Positions 1 to 9,160 are shown, counted from the stretch's first letter. The stretch is 64,000 nucleotides of DNA from an uncultured Mediterraneibacter sp. (GCA_944381495.1 CALWLJ010000017.1:1-64000), one strand, 5' to 3'. Notes: generated by a model not told the origin, from the letters alone. Numbers and translations: made by a program.

Positions 1-171
1 TAAGAATTGTCATATCTGTAATTCTTACCAAAAAGGGGCCATTTTTTACCAAAGCCACAAAGTTTTTTACACTACCTTTATGTTCTGCTAGGTGCATCTG
101 GTTCTTTCTTAAGCCTGGGCACCTCAGTTGTCAGTCGTGATCTGGTTGATGCTATTACCGGAGTTAATTCC

Positions 172-1722
172 ATGGAGATCATCCGGGTAGTAGCAACCTA
201 TGTGGGCGTGGGTATATCACAAATTTTCATCAACGCAGTGAAGTCCCGCCTTTCTCTAAAGGTCCGCCTAAAAGTGACCAATGAGATCCGGGCGGATATC
301 TATGAGCAGGTGCTCCGGACAAACTGGGAGTCTCTGGCAAAGTACCGTTCCGGAGATCTTCTCTATCGTGTAAACGGAGATGCAGGCATGGTAGCCAATA
401 CCATCCTCACTTTCCTGCCCAATGTAGTGACAACGCTGATCAGCTTCGGCGGCGCGTTTATCATTGTCATGCAGAATGATCCCTGGATGGCCCTGATTGC
501 CCTGACAGGTGCGCCCATATCGTTCCTTACTTCCCGATATTCCGCCAGGAAGATGCGTGATTTTCAGAGAGACAATCAGAACATGTCCAGCGACCGCACG
601 GTCTTCGACCAGGAGACCTTCCAGAACCTGCAGTTTATCAAAGCCTTCGGCATGGTAGACCGGGTGACGGAGAAGTTTCACAAGATTCAGCAGGAGTCGG
701 TAAATATTGCTCTCAGACAGAACAAGTTTCAGCAGTATATGACCATTACCACCTCCCTTGTGGGGCAGGCGGTGGGCTATGCTTGCTATGGTTTCGCTGC
801 TTTCCGTCTCTGGCAGGGAGAGATCAGCTATGGGACCATGACCATGTTTGTCTCTATGGCTTCTTCTCTCCGGGGATCTTTCAGTGGTATTTTGGGCTTG
901 ATGCCTACAGTCATCCGATCTGGTATCAGCGCAGAGCGTATTATGGAAATCATCCAGCTGCCCCGGGATTCCATGGAGGATAAGGAAGAGGCGGAGGCCA
1001 TTCTTCAGAAGGGCAGAGACTGCGGGATCTACGTACATATGGATGATGTGGACTTTGCCTACGAGGAACGCAAATGGATCTATCAGGACGCTTCCTTCCG
1101 GGCGGAGCCGGGAGAGATCGTGGCGTTGATCGGTCCGTCCGGCCAGGGAAAGACTACCACCCTGAACCTGATCCTGGGACTCTATCATCCGCAGAAGGGA
1201 CGGATCACCGTGGGGAATCCCGGCGGAGACGAGCTGAGAGCATCGTCATCTACCCGGTGTATGTTCAGCTATATTCCCCAGGGAAATACCATGTTTACCG
1301 GAACCATCGCGGATAACCTGCGTATGGTGAAGCCGGAGGCAACGGATGATGAGATCCGCTATGCCTTGGAGGCAGCCTGTGCCTGGGAGTTTGTTGAGAA
1401 GCTGGAGCACGGGATGGACACAGAGGTTCGAGAGCGGGGAACCCGTTTTTCCGAGGGACAGAAGCAGCGGCTGTCCATAGCCAGGGCGATCCTTGCAGAC
1501 GCTCCGGTCATGATACTGGATGAGGCGACCAGCGCCCTTGATGTTGCCACAGAGCGCCGGGTACTGCGCAGCATTATCAAGAAGGAACCCCACCGGACAG
1601 TGATCGTGGCTGCCCACCGGCCAAGTGTGTTTTCCATGTGCAGCAGAGTGTATAAGATCGGGGAACATAAAGTAGAGGAAGTAGACGAGGAAAGCATCCG
1701 GAGATTCCTGGATGAATTCTGA
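172..1722 (+). CDS. ABC transporter, fused permease/ATPase (5' end unresolved)
   Basis: Half-transporter of the ABC exporter type, with a membrane domain followed by a nucleotide-binding domain. The ATPase shows Walker A GPSGQGKTT, a degenerate signature FSEGQKQR, Walker B VMILDEATSALD and an H-loop AAHRPS. The first ATG is at 172, but membrane-domain-like sequence continues upstream in the same frame (YLYVLLGASGSFLSLGTSVV, encoded at about 73-132), and that looks like the missing first transmembrane helix. The frame is open only from position 22, after a TAA at 19-21, and has no ATG, GTG or TTG before 172. The gene is therefore either 5'-truncated or mutated, or starts at an unusual codon. 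The substrate is unknown. It sits 31 bases before the first surface/polysaccharide gene. The ATPase family is certain; whether the protein is functional is not. Confidence 0.8.
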   Translation: MEIIRVVATYVGVGISQIFINAVKSRLSLKVRLKVTNEIRADIYEQVLRTNWESLAKYRSGDLLYRVNGDAGMVANTILTFLPNVVTTLISFGGAFIIVMQNDPWMALIALTGAPISFLTSRYSARKMRDFQRDNQNMSSDRTVFDQETFQNLQFIKAFGMVDRVTEKFHKIQQESVNIALRQNKFQQYMTITTSLVGQAVGYACYGFAAFRLWQGEISYGTMTMFVSMASSLRGSFSGILGLMPTVIRSGISAERIMEIIQLPRDSMEDKEEAEAILQKGRDCGIYVHMDDVDFAYEERKWIYQDASFRAEPGEIVALIGPSGQGKTTTLNLILGLYHPQKGRITVGNPGGDELRASSSTRCMFSYIPQGNTMFTGTIADNLRMVKPEATDDEIRYALEAACAWEFVEKLEHGMDTEVRERGTRFSEGQKQRLSIARAILADAPVMILDEATSALDVATERRVLRSIIKKEPHRTVIVAAHRPSVFSMCSRVYKIGEHKVEEVDEESIRRFLDEF

Positions 1723-1753
1723 GATTATAATGAGATAAACGGAGTAGAAAGGA

Positions 1754-2593
1754 TTGGAATATATGCGGATTGTCAGATTAGGACTGATTATTGTATTTCT
1801 GTTGTCTCTCGGGCTGTTTGGCGTAACGGAAGCGGCTCAGTTTGTCCTTCAGGACCGGACAGAGCCTGAGATCACCAGTGACCGGGATGTCCTTGAGATT
1901 ACATGTGATTATACGGAGGATCAGCTCATGGAAGGGCTGAGCGCCAGTGATGAGAAGGACGGAGATCTGACATCCCAGATCATTGCCGGCTCTTTCTCCC
2001 GGTTTATAGAGGAAGGGGTTTCTAATATTACATATGTGGTGTTTGATTCTTCCAATCATCCGGCTTCCCTGACCAGAAAGGTACATTTTACAGACTATCA
2101 TTCTCCCAGGTTTACACTGACTGAGCCTCTGGTATTTTCAGAGGAGGAAGGCAGCTATACGGAAGCAATGGAACGTCTGGGTGCCACAGATCAGCTGGAC
2201 GGCGATCTGAAGGACTGGATCACCCAGACGGATACGGATGTGAATTATCAGCGGATTGGCGCCTATACCATGAACGTCCAGGTGGAGAGCAGTCTGGGAG
2301 CGGTATCAGAGCTGGCTCTGCCGGTCCATGTAGTGAGCGGGGAGAGCCGGAATGTGGATATTGCTCTGACCGGCGGGATTCTGTATACCCGGACAGGCAG
2401 TGAGATCAATCCTATGGATTATGTGAGGGAAGTTACAGATTCCCGGGGAGATCAGCTGGATACTTCGACGATAGATGTCTCGTCCAATGTGGACACCTCT
2501 CAGCCGGGCGTATATGAGATTCATTATGAAGTGAATGAAGGAAACGGAAGCAGCGGAGAGACATGGCTGACCGTTGTGGTGACAGAGGAGTGA
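1754..2593 (+). CDS. Secreted/membrane-anchored protein with DUF5011-like Ig domains
   Basis: An N-terminal hydrophobic segment (about residues 6-26) acts as signal peptide or anchor. It is followed by beta-rich repeats of the bacterial Ig-like DUF5011 kind: the recurring pattern is D..EPEI, then 'A.D..DGDL', then 'G.Y.I.Y.V' (for example SASDEKDGDLTSQI and GATDQLDGDLKDWI). Such domains are extracellular spacers or adhesion modules. TTG at 1754 (GGAG 9 bases upstream) or ATG at 1763 (AAAGGA upstream) could be the start; the sequence does not decide between them. It lies 10 bases before the first BY-kinase gene, so it is probably in the polysaccharide operon. Its precise role is unknown; it may assist polymer export or cell-surface display. 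Confidence 0.8.
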   Translation: MEYMRIVRLGLIIVFLLSLGLFGVTEAAQFVLQDRTEPEITSDRDVLEITCDYTEDQLMEGLSASDEKDGDLTSQIIAGSFSRFIEEGVSNITYVVFDSSNHPASLTRKVHFTDYHSPRFTLTEPLVFSEEEGSYTEAMERLGATDQLDGDLKDWITQTDTDVNYQRIGAYTMNVQVESSLGAVSELALPVHVVSGESRNVDIALTGGILYTRTGSEINPMDYVREVTDSRGDQLDTSTIDVSSNVDTSQPGVYEIHYEVNEGNGSSGETWLTVVVTEE

Positions 2594-2603
2594 AGGAGGA
2601 TTT

Positions 2604-4019
2604 ATGGAGCGGGAAATATTTAGAATAGATGAAATCAGCTGGCAGGGACTCTGCATGGATCTGATCCGGAATGCATGGATGATCCTTCTTGCCGCAGTTA
2701 CGGTCTGGCTTGCTGCTGGTGGGATCCACAATGTTATATATGAACCCCAGTATTCTGCTTCGGCGACTCTTGTAGTCAGTACAGGAGGATCGGGAAATAC
2801 CTATTCATCTCTTTCTACAGCTTCACAGATGGCGGACGTCTTCGGCCAGGTTTTCCAGAGTGACGCGCTCAGAAATCTGATCGCCGGAGATGCAGGGGAG
2901 GAGATCCAGGGAACGGTCACCTGTCAGTCCGTGGAGGAGACGAATCTGCTCGTCCTTACGGCTGTAAGTCCGGATCCCAGACAGGCATATCTCTATCTCA
3001 ATTCGGCGTTGAAGCACTACGAAGAAGTTGCGGGAGATGTATTTGCCAATTCGGTTCTCCAGGTTGTACAGGAACCGGAAGTGCCGGAACATCCTTCCAA
3101 TACTTCCTGGATCCTGTCTCAGAGGTATCTCCTTGTTTTGTTGGGAGCTTTGGCCATGGCTGCTGTGATCTGTCTGTTTTATGTGCTGCGATTTACGGTG
3201 AAGAATGAGGTGTGTGCTTCCAGACAGCTGGACGGGAAGATCCGGGGCGTTATTCCGTATGAAAAGAAACAGACCGGAGAGTGGAAGAAGAACCCGAAAC
3301 AGTCTCTGCTGCTGAATTCGCCTCTTGTGACAATGGCTTTTGCCGAGGCGGCCCGCAGTACGGCTGCAAAGATAGAGTACCGTATGCGGAAGAAAGGACA
3401 GAAGATCCTTCTTGTTGCCAGTGTTACGGAAAATGAAGGCAAGTCTACGGTTGCGGCAAATATTGCTCTGGCGATGGCCGAAAAACGCCGGAGAGTCCTT
3501 CTTGTGGACGGCGATATGAGAAAGCCGGCTCAGTATAAAGTCTTTGAGATCAAAGGGGAGAAGGAGCATTCTCTTGATCATGTATTGACTGGACAGACTG
3601 GATGGAAAGAGGCATTGTATTACAACAAATCCTGTCACATCATGGAACTCCTGCAGTTCCAGCCTGCGGAGCATCCGGAGGCGGTACTCGGGGAGGGAAG
3701 GATCGAATCGCTTATGGAGGAATGGAAGGAGAACTTTGATTACATTATTGTGGACTGTTCTCCAACGGCCGTGTCTACGGATGCGGAAATCTGGATGGAT
3801 GCGGCGGATACGGTACTGCTTGTAGTCCGTGAGGACTGGGCGGATATCCGGGTCATTAATGACATGGTTGACATTATATGGCAGAGCGGAACAGATTTCG
3901 CGGGATTTATCCTGAATGCATTTCACCGGGAATGGTTCCGGGATATGCCTTCCCGCTATGGAAGAAGCGGGTATTCCGGCTATGAGAGTCCGGAATATGG
4001 AGAGGAGGAGAGAGGATAA
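2604..4019 (+). CDS. Wzz/BY-kinase: chain-length determinant fused to tyrosine kinase (first copy)
   Basis: An N-terminal Wzz-type region has a transmembrane helix near residues 20-40, an extracellular loop and a second helix near 175-195. A cytoplasmic BY-kinase domain follows. Kinase motifs are Walker A ENEGKST (about residue 276), Walker A' LLVDGDMRKP and Walker B YIIVDCSP. The C-terminus carries several tyrosines (SRYGRSGYSGYESPEYG), the usual autophosphorylation cluster. Family members control polymerisation and export of capsular or exopolysaccharide through cycles of tyrosine phosphorylation. The start is set by GGAGG seven bases before the ATG. Five bases separate it from the second, similar gene. 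One protein carrying both adaptor and kinase is typical of Gram-negative Wzc and of some Clostridia; Bacilli usually split the two. Confidence 0.9.
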   Translation: MEREIFRIDEISWQGLCMDLIRNAWMILLAAVTVWLAAGGIHNVIYEPQYSASATLVVSTGGSGNTYSSLSTASQMADVFGQVFQSDALRNLIAGDAGEEIQGTVTCQSVEETNLLVLTAVSPDPRQAYLYLNSALKHYEEVAGDVFANSVLQVVQEPEVPEHPSNTSWILSQRYLLVLLGALAMAAVICLFYVLRFTVKNEVCASRQLDGKIRGVIPYEKKQTGEWKKNPKQSLLLNSPLVTMAFAEAARSTAAKIEYRMRKKGQKILLVASVTENEGKSTVAANIALAMAEKRRRVLLVDGDMRKPAQYKVFEIKGEKEHSLDHVLTGQTGWKEALYYNKSCHIMELLQFQPAEHPEAVLGEGRIESLMEEWKENFDYIIVDCSPTAVSTDAEIWMDAADTVLLVVREDWADIRVINDMVDIIWQSGTDFAGFILNAFHREWFRDMPSRYGRSGYSGYESPEYGEEERG

Positions 4020-4024
4020 CACCT

Positions 4025-5521
4025 ATGGAAGAACGGAAGCGAAATATGACAGAAACCACAGAAGATGAGATGGAGATTGATCTTGTACTGCTTTTTCATA
4101 CCATGTGGAGGAGTTTCCTGAAAATGTGGTGGCTGTTCCTGATCCTGATTGCAGTGTGTGCCGGAGGTTTCCTTGCTTTTCAGTCCATCCGGTATGAACC
4201 GTTGTATGCAAGCACGGCAACCTTTACTGTGGGAACCGGCGATGGAGAAAGCGGAAGCTACAGCTTCTACTATAATGCGAGTACTGCGGATCAGTTGTCA
4301 AAGACTTTTCCTTATATCCTGAACAGCAGTTATTTCCGCAGCGTGCTGCTTGAACGGCTGGGGACGGATACCCTGAATGGGACAATTACCGCACAGACCA
4401 TTGAGAATTCCAACGTGGTTACCATGCGGGTGGAGAGTCCGTCTGCAGAGGACGCCCACAGCATTCTTGTTACTGCACTGGAAATATATCCCGAGACGGC
4501 GCGGTTTGTTCTGGGAGATATTCAGTTCAGTTATCTCAATGAGCCGGAGACGCCTCAGCAGCCGTTTAATCATATCAGTCCGCTGAGATGTCTTGTGATG
4601 GGCGGAGCGGCAGGCGTATTCCTCGGTCTTGCCTTCCTTGGCCTTACAGCGTTGTTCCGCAGGACTGTCCGCAGTACAGAGGAGATGAAGAAGATTACCA
4701 GCCTTCGGTGTCTTGCCTCTGTTCCTTATGTGCGGATGAAAGCAAGAAATGCAAAAAAAGTCCGTCCCCTGTCTGTGACAGACCGGAGGATATCATATGG
4801 ATACAGAGAAAGTATCCGTGCGCTCCAGACCAGGATTGAGAAAGCGATGAAGAAAGAGGACAGCAGGATCCTTCTCGTTACGAGTACGTCTTCCGGAGAA
4901 GGCAAATCGACCCTGGCTGCCAATCTGGCTGAAATGTTCGCTATGCGCGGAAACCGTGTCCTTCTGATCGATGGAGATCTGAGAAAGCAGACAGACGGAC
5001 AGATGCTCGGCGCAAAAAGAGGAGACGGTCTGATCGAGCTTGTCCATGGAAAGAAAACAGAGGAAGAAGTGCTGCGGAAGATGAAGGGGAGCAGTATGTG
5101 GTTCCTGGGAGGAAGCCGGCCGGCAAAGAACCCGGTGTCGGTTTTAAGCAGCGGGAAACTGCCTGCATTTCTGAAAAATATGCGGGAAAAAATGGACTAT
5201 ATCGTCATCGATACCCCGCCCTGCGGTATGTTCCAGGATGCCGGAATCTTTGCCGAGTATGCGGACAGTATTCTGTATGTCGTGAAGTATGACAGCGTGC
5301 CTCAGCGGGAGATACGGGCCGGTTTTTCCTCCCTCGGCGGACGGAATACGTCTTTCCTCGGATATGTATTCAATGAATATCCAGAATCCGCCAGCGAATA
5401 CGGGTACGGAAGATACGGATATGGAAACTATGGATACGGAGGTTACGGGTACCGGAGATACGGTTACGGACACGGATACGGATCCTATGGCGAACGTGAA
5501 AGGAGCGGGGAGACAGAGTAA
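4025..5521 (+). CDS. Wzz/BY-kinase, second copy, with Tyr/Gly-rich tail
   Basis: Same architecture as the preceding gene: a Wzz domain with helices near residues 37-55 and 190-210, then a BY-kinase with Walker A SSGEGKST (about residue 289), Walker A' LLIDGDLRKQ and Walker B YIVIDTPP. The last 40 residues (about 458-498) are a run of YG and YGYG units, encoded by near-tandem TAYGGA hexamers at about 5398-5485. This is a much denser tyrosine cluster than in the first copy. The stop codon TAA overlaps the ATG of the PHP phosphatase gene (TAATG), so the kinase and its likely phosphatase are translationally coupled. The role is regulation of polysaccharide chain length and export. Dividing the work between the two copies is inference. 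Confidence 0.9.
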   Translation: MEERKRNMTETTEDEMEIDLVLLFHTMWRSFLKMWWLFLILIAVCAGGFLAFQSIRYEPLYASTATFTVGTGDGESGSYSFYYNASTADQLSKTFPYILNSSYFRSVLLERLGTDTLNGTITAQTIENSNVVTMRVESPSAEDAHSILVTALEIYPETARFVLGDIQFSYLNEPETPQQPFNHISPLRCLVMGGAAGVFLGLAFLGLTALFRRTVRSTEEMKKITSLRCLASVPYVRMKARNAKKVRPLSVTDRRISYGYRESIRALQTRIEKAMKKEDSRILLVTSTSSGEGKSTLAANLAEMFAMRGNRVLLIDGDLRKQTDGQMLGAKRGDGLIELVHGKKTEEEVLRKMKGSSMWFLGGSRPAKNPVSVLSSGKLPAFLKNMREKMDYIVIDTPPCGMFQDAGIFAEYADSILYVVKYDSVPQREIRAGFSSLGGRNTSFLGYVFNEYPESASEYGYGRYGYGNYGYGGYGYRRYGYGHGYGSYGERERSGETE

Positions 5522-6255
5522 TGTATGATCTTCACATGCACATCCTTCCCGGTCTGGACGACGGAGCCGAGGACATGGAAGAAGCCGTGGAAATGGCGGA
5601 GACGGCCGTCTTCGGCGGCACTGCAGTCTGCGCGGCTACCTCTCATGGAAAGTTGTCAAAGTTCTCACTCCGTGATCTGGAACAGTATCTTGCTGCATAC
5701 CGGAAAAAACTGGAGGAATTCCGCCGGGAGCTGACGAGAAGACAGATCCCCCTGCAGGTGGTCAGCGGCATGGAACTGCTGGCTGACAGCAGGCTGCTTG
5801 AATACGCAGAATCCCATGTCCTTCCTGGATATGGAACAACAAGGACGATTCTGGTGGAGTTTCATTTTGATATTTCTTTCCGGCGGGCGGCAGATACGCT
5901 GGATGAACTTCAGCGGAAAAAGTACCGCGTCATTCTGGCTCATCCGGAGCGATATGACTTCATCAGACAGGAATATCAGCGCGCGCGGACCCTGTTCCGG
6001 GACGGCGTGATCCTGCAGGTAAATTCAGGAAGCATGGAGGGAAGATTTGGAAGAAGTGTGTTCCACGCCGCAGATTATATTCTCGGGGAAGGGCTGGCCG
6101 GACTTGTTGCCTCTGATGCCCACGATTCTGTCCTGCGCACTGCGGATCTGGAAGAAACTGCCAGAATCCTTGATCTTTCCTACGGAAACGGGGCCGCAGA
6201 GGTCCTTCTGGAAGAGAACCCCGCGCGCATCCTCAGCGGCCGTCATATCATATAG
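5521..6255 (+). CDS. CpsB/YwqE-type PHP-domain protein-tyrosine phosphatase
   Basis: 244 residues, opening with the PHP metal-binding signature DLHMHILPGLDDGAED, which is diagnostic of CpsB/YwqE/Wzb-like manganese-dependent tyrosine phosphatases. Further metal-ligand candidates are H of ATSHGK, the HPERY segment and the late SDAH motif. These enzymes dephosphorylate the tyrosine cluster of BY-kinases, and the two genes directly upstream encode such kinases. It shares one base with the upstream stop codon. A strong terminator follows at 6274-6308, which closes this first transcription unit. Confidence 0.92.
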   Translation: MYDLHMHILPGLDDGAEDMEEAVEMAETAVFGGTAVCAATSHGKLSKFSLRDLEQYLAAYRKKLEEFRRELTRRQIPLQVVSGMELLADSRLLEYAESHVLPGYGTTRTILVEFHFDISFRRAADTLDELQRKKYRVILAHPERYDFIRQEYQRARTLFRDGVILQVNSGSMEGRFGRSVFHAADYILGEGLAGLVASDAHDSVLRTADLEETARILDLSYGNGAAEVLLEENPARILSGRHII

Positions 6256-6273
6256 AACTGCAAGTTTAGAAAA

Positions 6274-6308
6274 GGGAGAATCCTGTGCTTCAGGAGTCTC
6301 CTTTTTTA
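6274..6308 (+). terminator. Rho-independent terminator after the PHP phosphatase gene
   Basis: A GGGAGAATCCTG arm pairs with CAGGAGTCTCC across a short loop and is followed at once by TTTTTT. It closes the 2.6-6.3 kb kinase/phosphatase unit and separates it from the regulator that follows. Confidence 0.85.
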
Positions 6309-6448
6309 TTTTCCTTCCTCCCCTGTTTCAGTGAACCTGTCAGGAAGGAGCTGTGGTTGACTACAAGGGAAAGCTTGGCAGCCGCCGCAATATTTCTATA
6401 TACTGACAGGTAATTTTGTTGTAAATTAATGCGAGATCAGGCAAAATA

Positions 6449-6457
6449 TGATATAAT
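6449..6457 (+). promoter_or_regulatory. Extended -10 promoter of the HTH regulator gene
   Basis: TGATATAAT gives a perfect TG-N-TATAAT extended -10. No good -35 lies 16-18 bases upstream, which is acceptable for an extended -10. The predicted transcript start near 6464 favours the ATG at 6499, which has a good ribosome-binding site, over the ATG at 6469. Confidence 0.6.
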
Positions 6458-6498
6458 AATACAAAAAAATGAATTTTATGAGGAAACAGGAGAGGAAA

Positions 6499-7989
6499 AT
6501 GGCAGAAAAAAACAGATTCAGCAGGCTTCTGAAGTATCTGCTGTCAGTTTCAGAAGTGAAGAACTATACTCTGGCACAGGAACTTCAGTACGATGTGTCC
6601 TATATCAGTAAATGGACAAGCGGCCAGATGATTCCGTCTGAAAAAAGTGAAGATAAAATCCTGCGGGGGATCAGCAAATGTATCGTGGATGGATGTAGCA
6701 GTGCGGCACTGGATAAACTGATGAAGGAGTATCAGGTTGATGACAGTGAGGACTTGAAGCTTGCTATTATGGATAATCTGGAGGCAGAGTACAATTATGT
6801 AAAGGAACTCCAGAAGAGTTCGGGTGTTGACGTGGCGCCCCAACTGTTTTTCTTTCCCGAGATGAAACTTTCTGACTATGTGGCCAGAATGCATCATCCG
6901 GTCCTGCGCCGGGTGAACGCTCTTGATATTATTGGTGTACTGGATATATTTTCAATCGGACGGGAATATCGGTTTCAGATCGTGGATACAGACAGGAAAC
7001 ACGTTCCGAAGGGTAAATGGTATCAGGATGTACATTACTCTATGGTCGTGGACGTGAGGCCTGGCAAACTGAATTATACATACGACATCTATTTTCTTGT
7101 AGATCTGCTGGAACGGAACAGCTGTATTGATTTTCAGCTGTATGGAACAACACAGGCAGGAGGCAGAGCAATCTTTGTCGTGAAGAACGACTATGCCATT
7201 TCCGGCATGCTGGCGGGAAGGGACCGCTGTATATCTGTGGTGACCAGTGAGAATCCGGATGACTGCCGTGTTATGTATCGAAACCTGCAGGCAATGTGCA
7301 GCAGAGAAAGTCTTCTTTTCAGAAAGACAAGTATGCGGTCCATGTTGATCCGCAATGAATATGTACATGCACTGTTTGCTCTGAAACAGCAGTGGATCAT
7401 CGGACATATGACAGAGCATTTCCTTCCGGAGGATCTTTTCGAAGAGATCGTACAGCAGCTTGAGAGAGAAGTTCAGATGTCTCAGGAGCTGGGGGAGGAT
7501 AAAGCGTTCCCTGATATCAGCGATCTCAGAAATGTATTCCGGATTATGAAAAATGCGGTTGAAGAGTTCCAGATCAGGCTGTTGATCTACCGCACGGCGC
7601 TTTATAATCTGGTTGTTGACAATGTACTTGACTTTTTTAACTGCAAGGTACATCTCACAGATCAGCAGGTTGTGCGTTACCTGGAGAATTTTCTTGAGCT
7701 GTGCCGGAATCATCCGGGCATGGAGATCAAGATGATACCGGGAAGGCTGATTCCGGATGTGGAATATAATACCAGACCATGTGTATTCCTCAGTGATACC
7801 ATCTCTTATCTGCGCCTGAATACGGAGTTCAATAATATGTATATTATTAACCGGCGGGATATGAGAGAGGCTTTCGGAAACATGTTTGCCGAGTTCTGGG
7901 AGGATGGAGACGGAACACTGATCACAGACAAGGAGAAGATACTTGTCAATATTGAGCATGTGATCTGTGGAGTGACAGGAGATTCCTGA
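6499..7989 (+). CDS. HTH-domain regulator of unknown family, ahead of the polysaccharide operon
   Basis: About 496 residues. The N-terminal 60 residues contain a helix-turn-helix (LAQELQYDVSYISKWTSG), similar to the Cro/XRE type. The remaining 430 residues have no motif I recognise. They are soluble and mixed alpha/beta, without transmembrane segments, and could be a sensor or ligand-binding region. I chose ATG 6499 because AGGAGAGG sits just upstream and the -10 element is at 6452-6457. The gene follows a terminator, has its own promoter and ends 52 bases before the glycosyltransferase gene with no terminator between. It is therefore probably the first gene of the polysaccharide operon and a candidate regulator of it; this role is inference from position. 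Confidence 0.75.
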   Translation: MAEKNRFSRLLKYLLSVSEVKNYTLAQELQYDVSYISKWTSGQMIPSEKSEDKILRGISKCIVDGCSSAALDKLMKEYQVDDSEDLKLAIMDNLEAEYNYVKELQKSSGVDVAPQLFFFPEMKLSDYVARMHHPVLRRVNALDIIGVLDIFSIGREYRFQIVDTDRKHVPKGKWYQDVHYSMVVDVRPGKLNYTYDIYFLVDLLERNSCIDFQLYGTTQAGGRAIFVVKNDYAISGMLAGRDRCISVVTSENPDDCRVMYRNLQAMCSRESLLFRKTSMRSMLIRNEYVHALFALKQQWIIGHMTEHFLPEDLFEEIVQQLEREVQMSQELGEDKAFPDISDLRNVFRIMKNAVEEFQIRLLIYRTALYNLVVDNVLDFFNCKVHLTDQQVVRYLENFLELCRNHPGMEIKMIPGRLIPDVEYNTRPCVFLSDTISYLRLNTEFNNMYIINRRDMREAFGNMFAEFWEDGDGTLITDKEKILVNIEHVICGVTGDS

Positions 7990-8041
7990 GATGATTCAGG
8001 AATTTGATTTGAAAGAATAACAGGCTGGGAGAAGAAACAAA

Positions 8042-9160
8042 TTGAAAATTGCAATGCTTGGACATAAACGGATCCCATCCCGCGAAGGCGGTGTGGAAAT
8101 CGTAGTGAAAGAGCTGAGCACGCGGATGGTTCAGCTCGGACATCAGGTTACATGCTTTAACCGGCGGGGATACCATGTGAGCGGGAAAGAATATGACAGC
8201 GGTAATCTTCATGAATATAAAGGCGTAAGGATCAGGTCCGTACCAACAATCAGAGCCAGGGGACTTGCTGCGGTATCCTCTTCCTTTTTCGCCTCGCTGT
8301 TTGCAGCCTTCGGAAGATTCGATGTGGTACATTTTCACGCAGAAGGACCCTGCGCCATGCTCTGGCTGCCCAGACTGTTTGGAAAGCGCTGTGTCGCAAC
8401 TGTCCATGGCCTGGACTGGAAGAGACAGAAATGGGGTACATTTGCCAGAAATTACATTCGTTTTGGAGAGAAAGTTGCGGTAAAATATGCAGATGAGATC
8501 ATCGTTCTGAGCCGGGAGACAAAGGAATATTTTCTTAGAGAATACGGGAGAAAGACCGTGCTTATTCCAAACGGAGTGACACGGCCCTGTATAAGGAAGG
8601 CTGAGCAGATCACCAGACTGTTTGGTCTGGAGAAGGATGATTATATCCTGTTCCTGGGGCGCATTGTTCCTGAGAAAGGACTCCGGTATCTGATCGAGGC
8701 ATTCAGAACAGTCCATACTGAGAAAAAGCTGATCATTGCAGGAGGAAGTTCGGACTCTCAGGGGTTCATGGAGGAGATGCAGCGGCTTGCCGGAGAGGAC
8801 AGACGGATCCGGTTCACCGGCTTTGTTCAGGGACGCGTACTTGCTGAACTATACAGCAACGCATATGTGTACTGCCTCCCAAGCGATCTGGAAGGAATGC
8901 CGCTCAGTCTGCTGGAAGCTATGAGTTATAACTGCTGCTGTCTTACTTCAGATATTCCGGAATGTGCTGACGTGGTGAAAGACAGAGCGCAGACCTTCCG
9001 GAAGGGCAGTGTTGACGATCTGAGAAAGAAGCTGCAGTTTCTCTGTGATCATCCGGAAGTTGTAGGAAAATACAGGAAAGAGGCTGCGGACGATATCTGC
9101 GGCAGGTTTGACTGGGATACTACAGTGGAGAAGACACTGGAAATATATAGAAGAGGCTGA
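8042..9160 (+). CDS. GT4-family glycosyltransferase
   Basis: 372 residues with a GT-B fold. The N-terminal Rossmann half opens MKIAMLGHKRIPSREGGVE, with the glycine-rich loop after strand 1. The C-terminal GT4 half contains LFLGRIVPEKGLRYLIEAF and the nucleotide-sugar site SDLEGMPLSLLEAMSY, whose ExxxxxxxE pattern is typical of retaining GT4 enzymes. It likely adds a sugar to the lipid-linked repeat unit at the cytoplasmic face. The start codon is TTG, with GGGAG at 8027-8031. The stop codon overlaps the ATG of the next gene, so translation is coupled. The sugar specificity cannot be read from sequence. Confidence 0.88.
   Translation: MKIAMLGHKRIPSREGGVEIVVKELSTRMVQLGHQVTCFNRRGYHVSGKEYDSGNLHEYKGVRIRSVPTIRARGLAAVSSSFFASLFAAFGRFDVVHFHAEGPCAMLWLPRLFGKRCVATVHGLDWKRQKWGTFARNYIRFGEKVAVKYADEIIVLSRETKEYFLREYGRKTVLIPNGVTRPCIRKAEQITRLFGLEKDDYILFLGRIVPEKGLRYLIEAFRTVHTEKKLIIAGGSSDSQGFMEEMQRLAGEDRRIRFTGFVQGRVLAELYSNAYVYCLPSDLEGMPLSLLEAMSYNCCCLTSDIPECADVVKDRAQTFRKGSVDDLRKKLQFLCDHPEVVGKYRKEAADDICGRFDWDTTVEKTLEIYRRG

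Noticed and set aside
268-1188. Long antisense ORF in the ABC transporter gene
   Set aside because: It is a shadow of the coding frame: no ribosome-binding site, and its Cys/His/Leu-rich sequence has no family motifs, whereas the + strand has every ABC motif.
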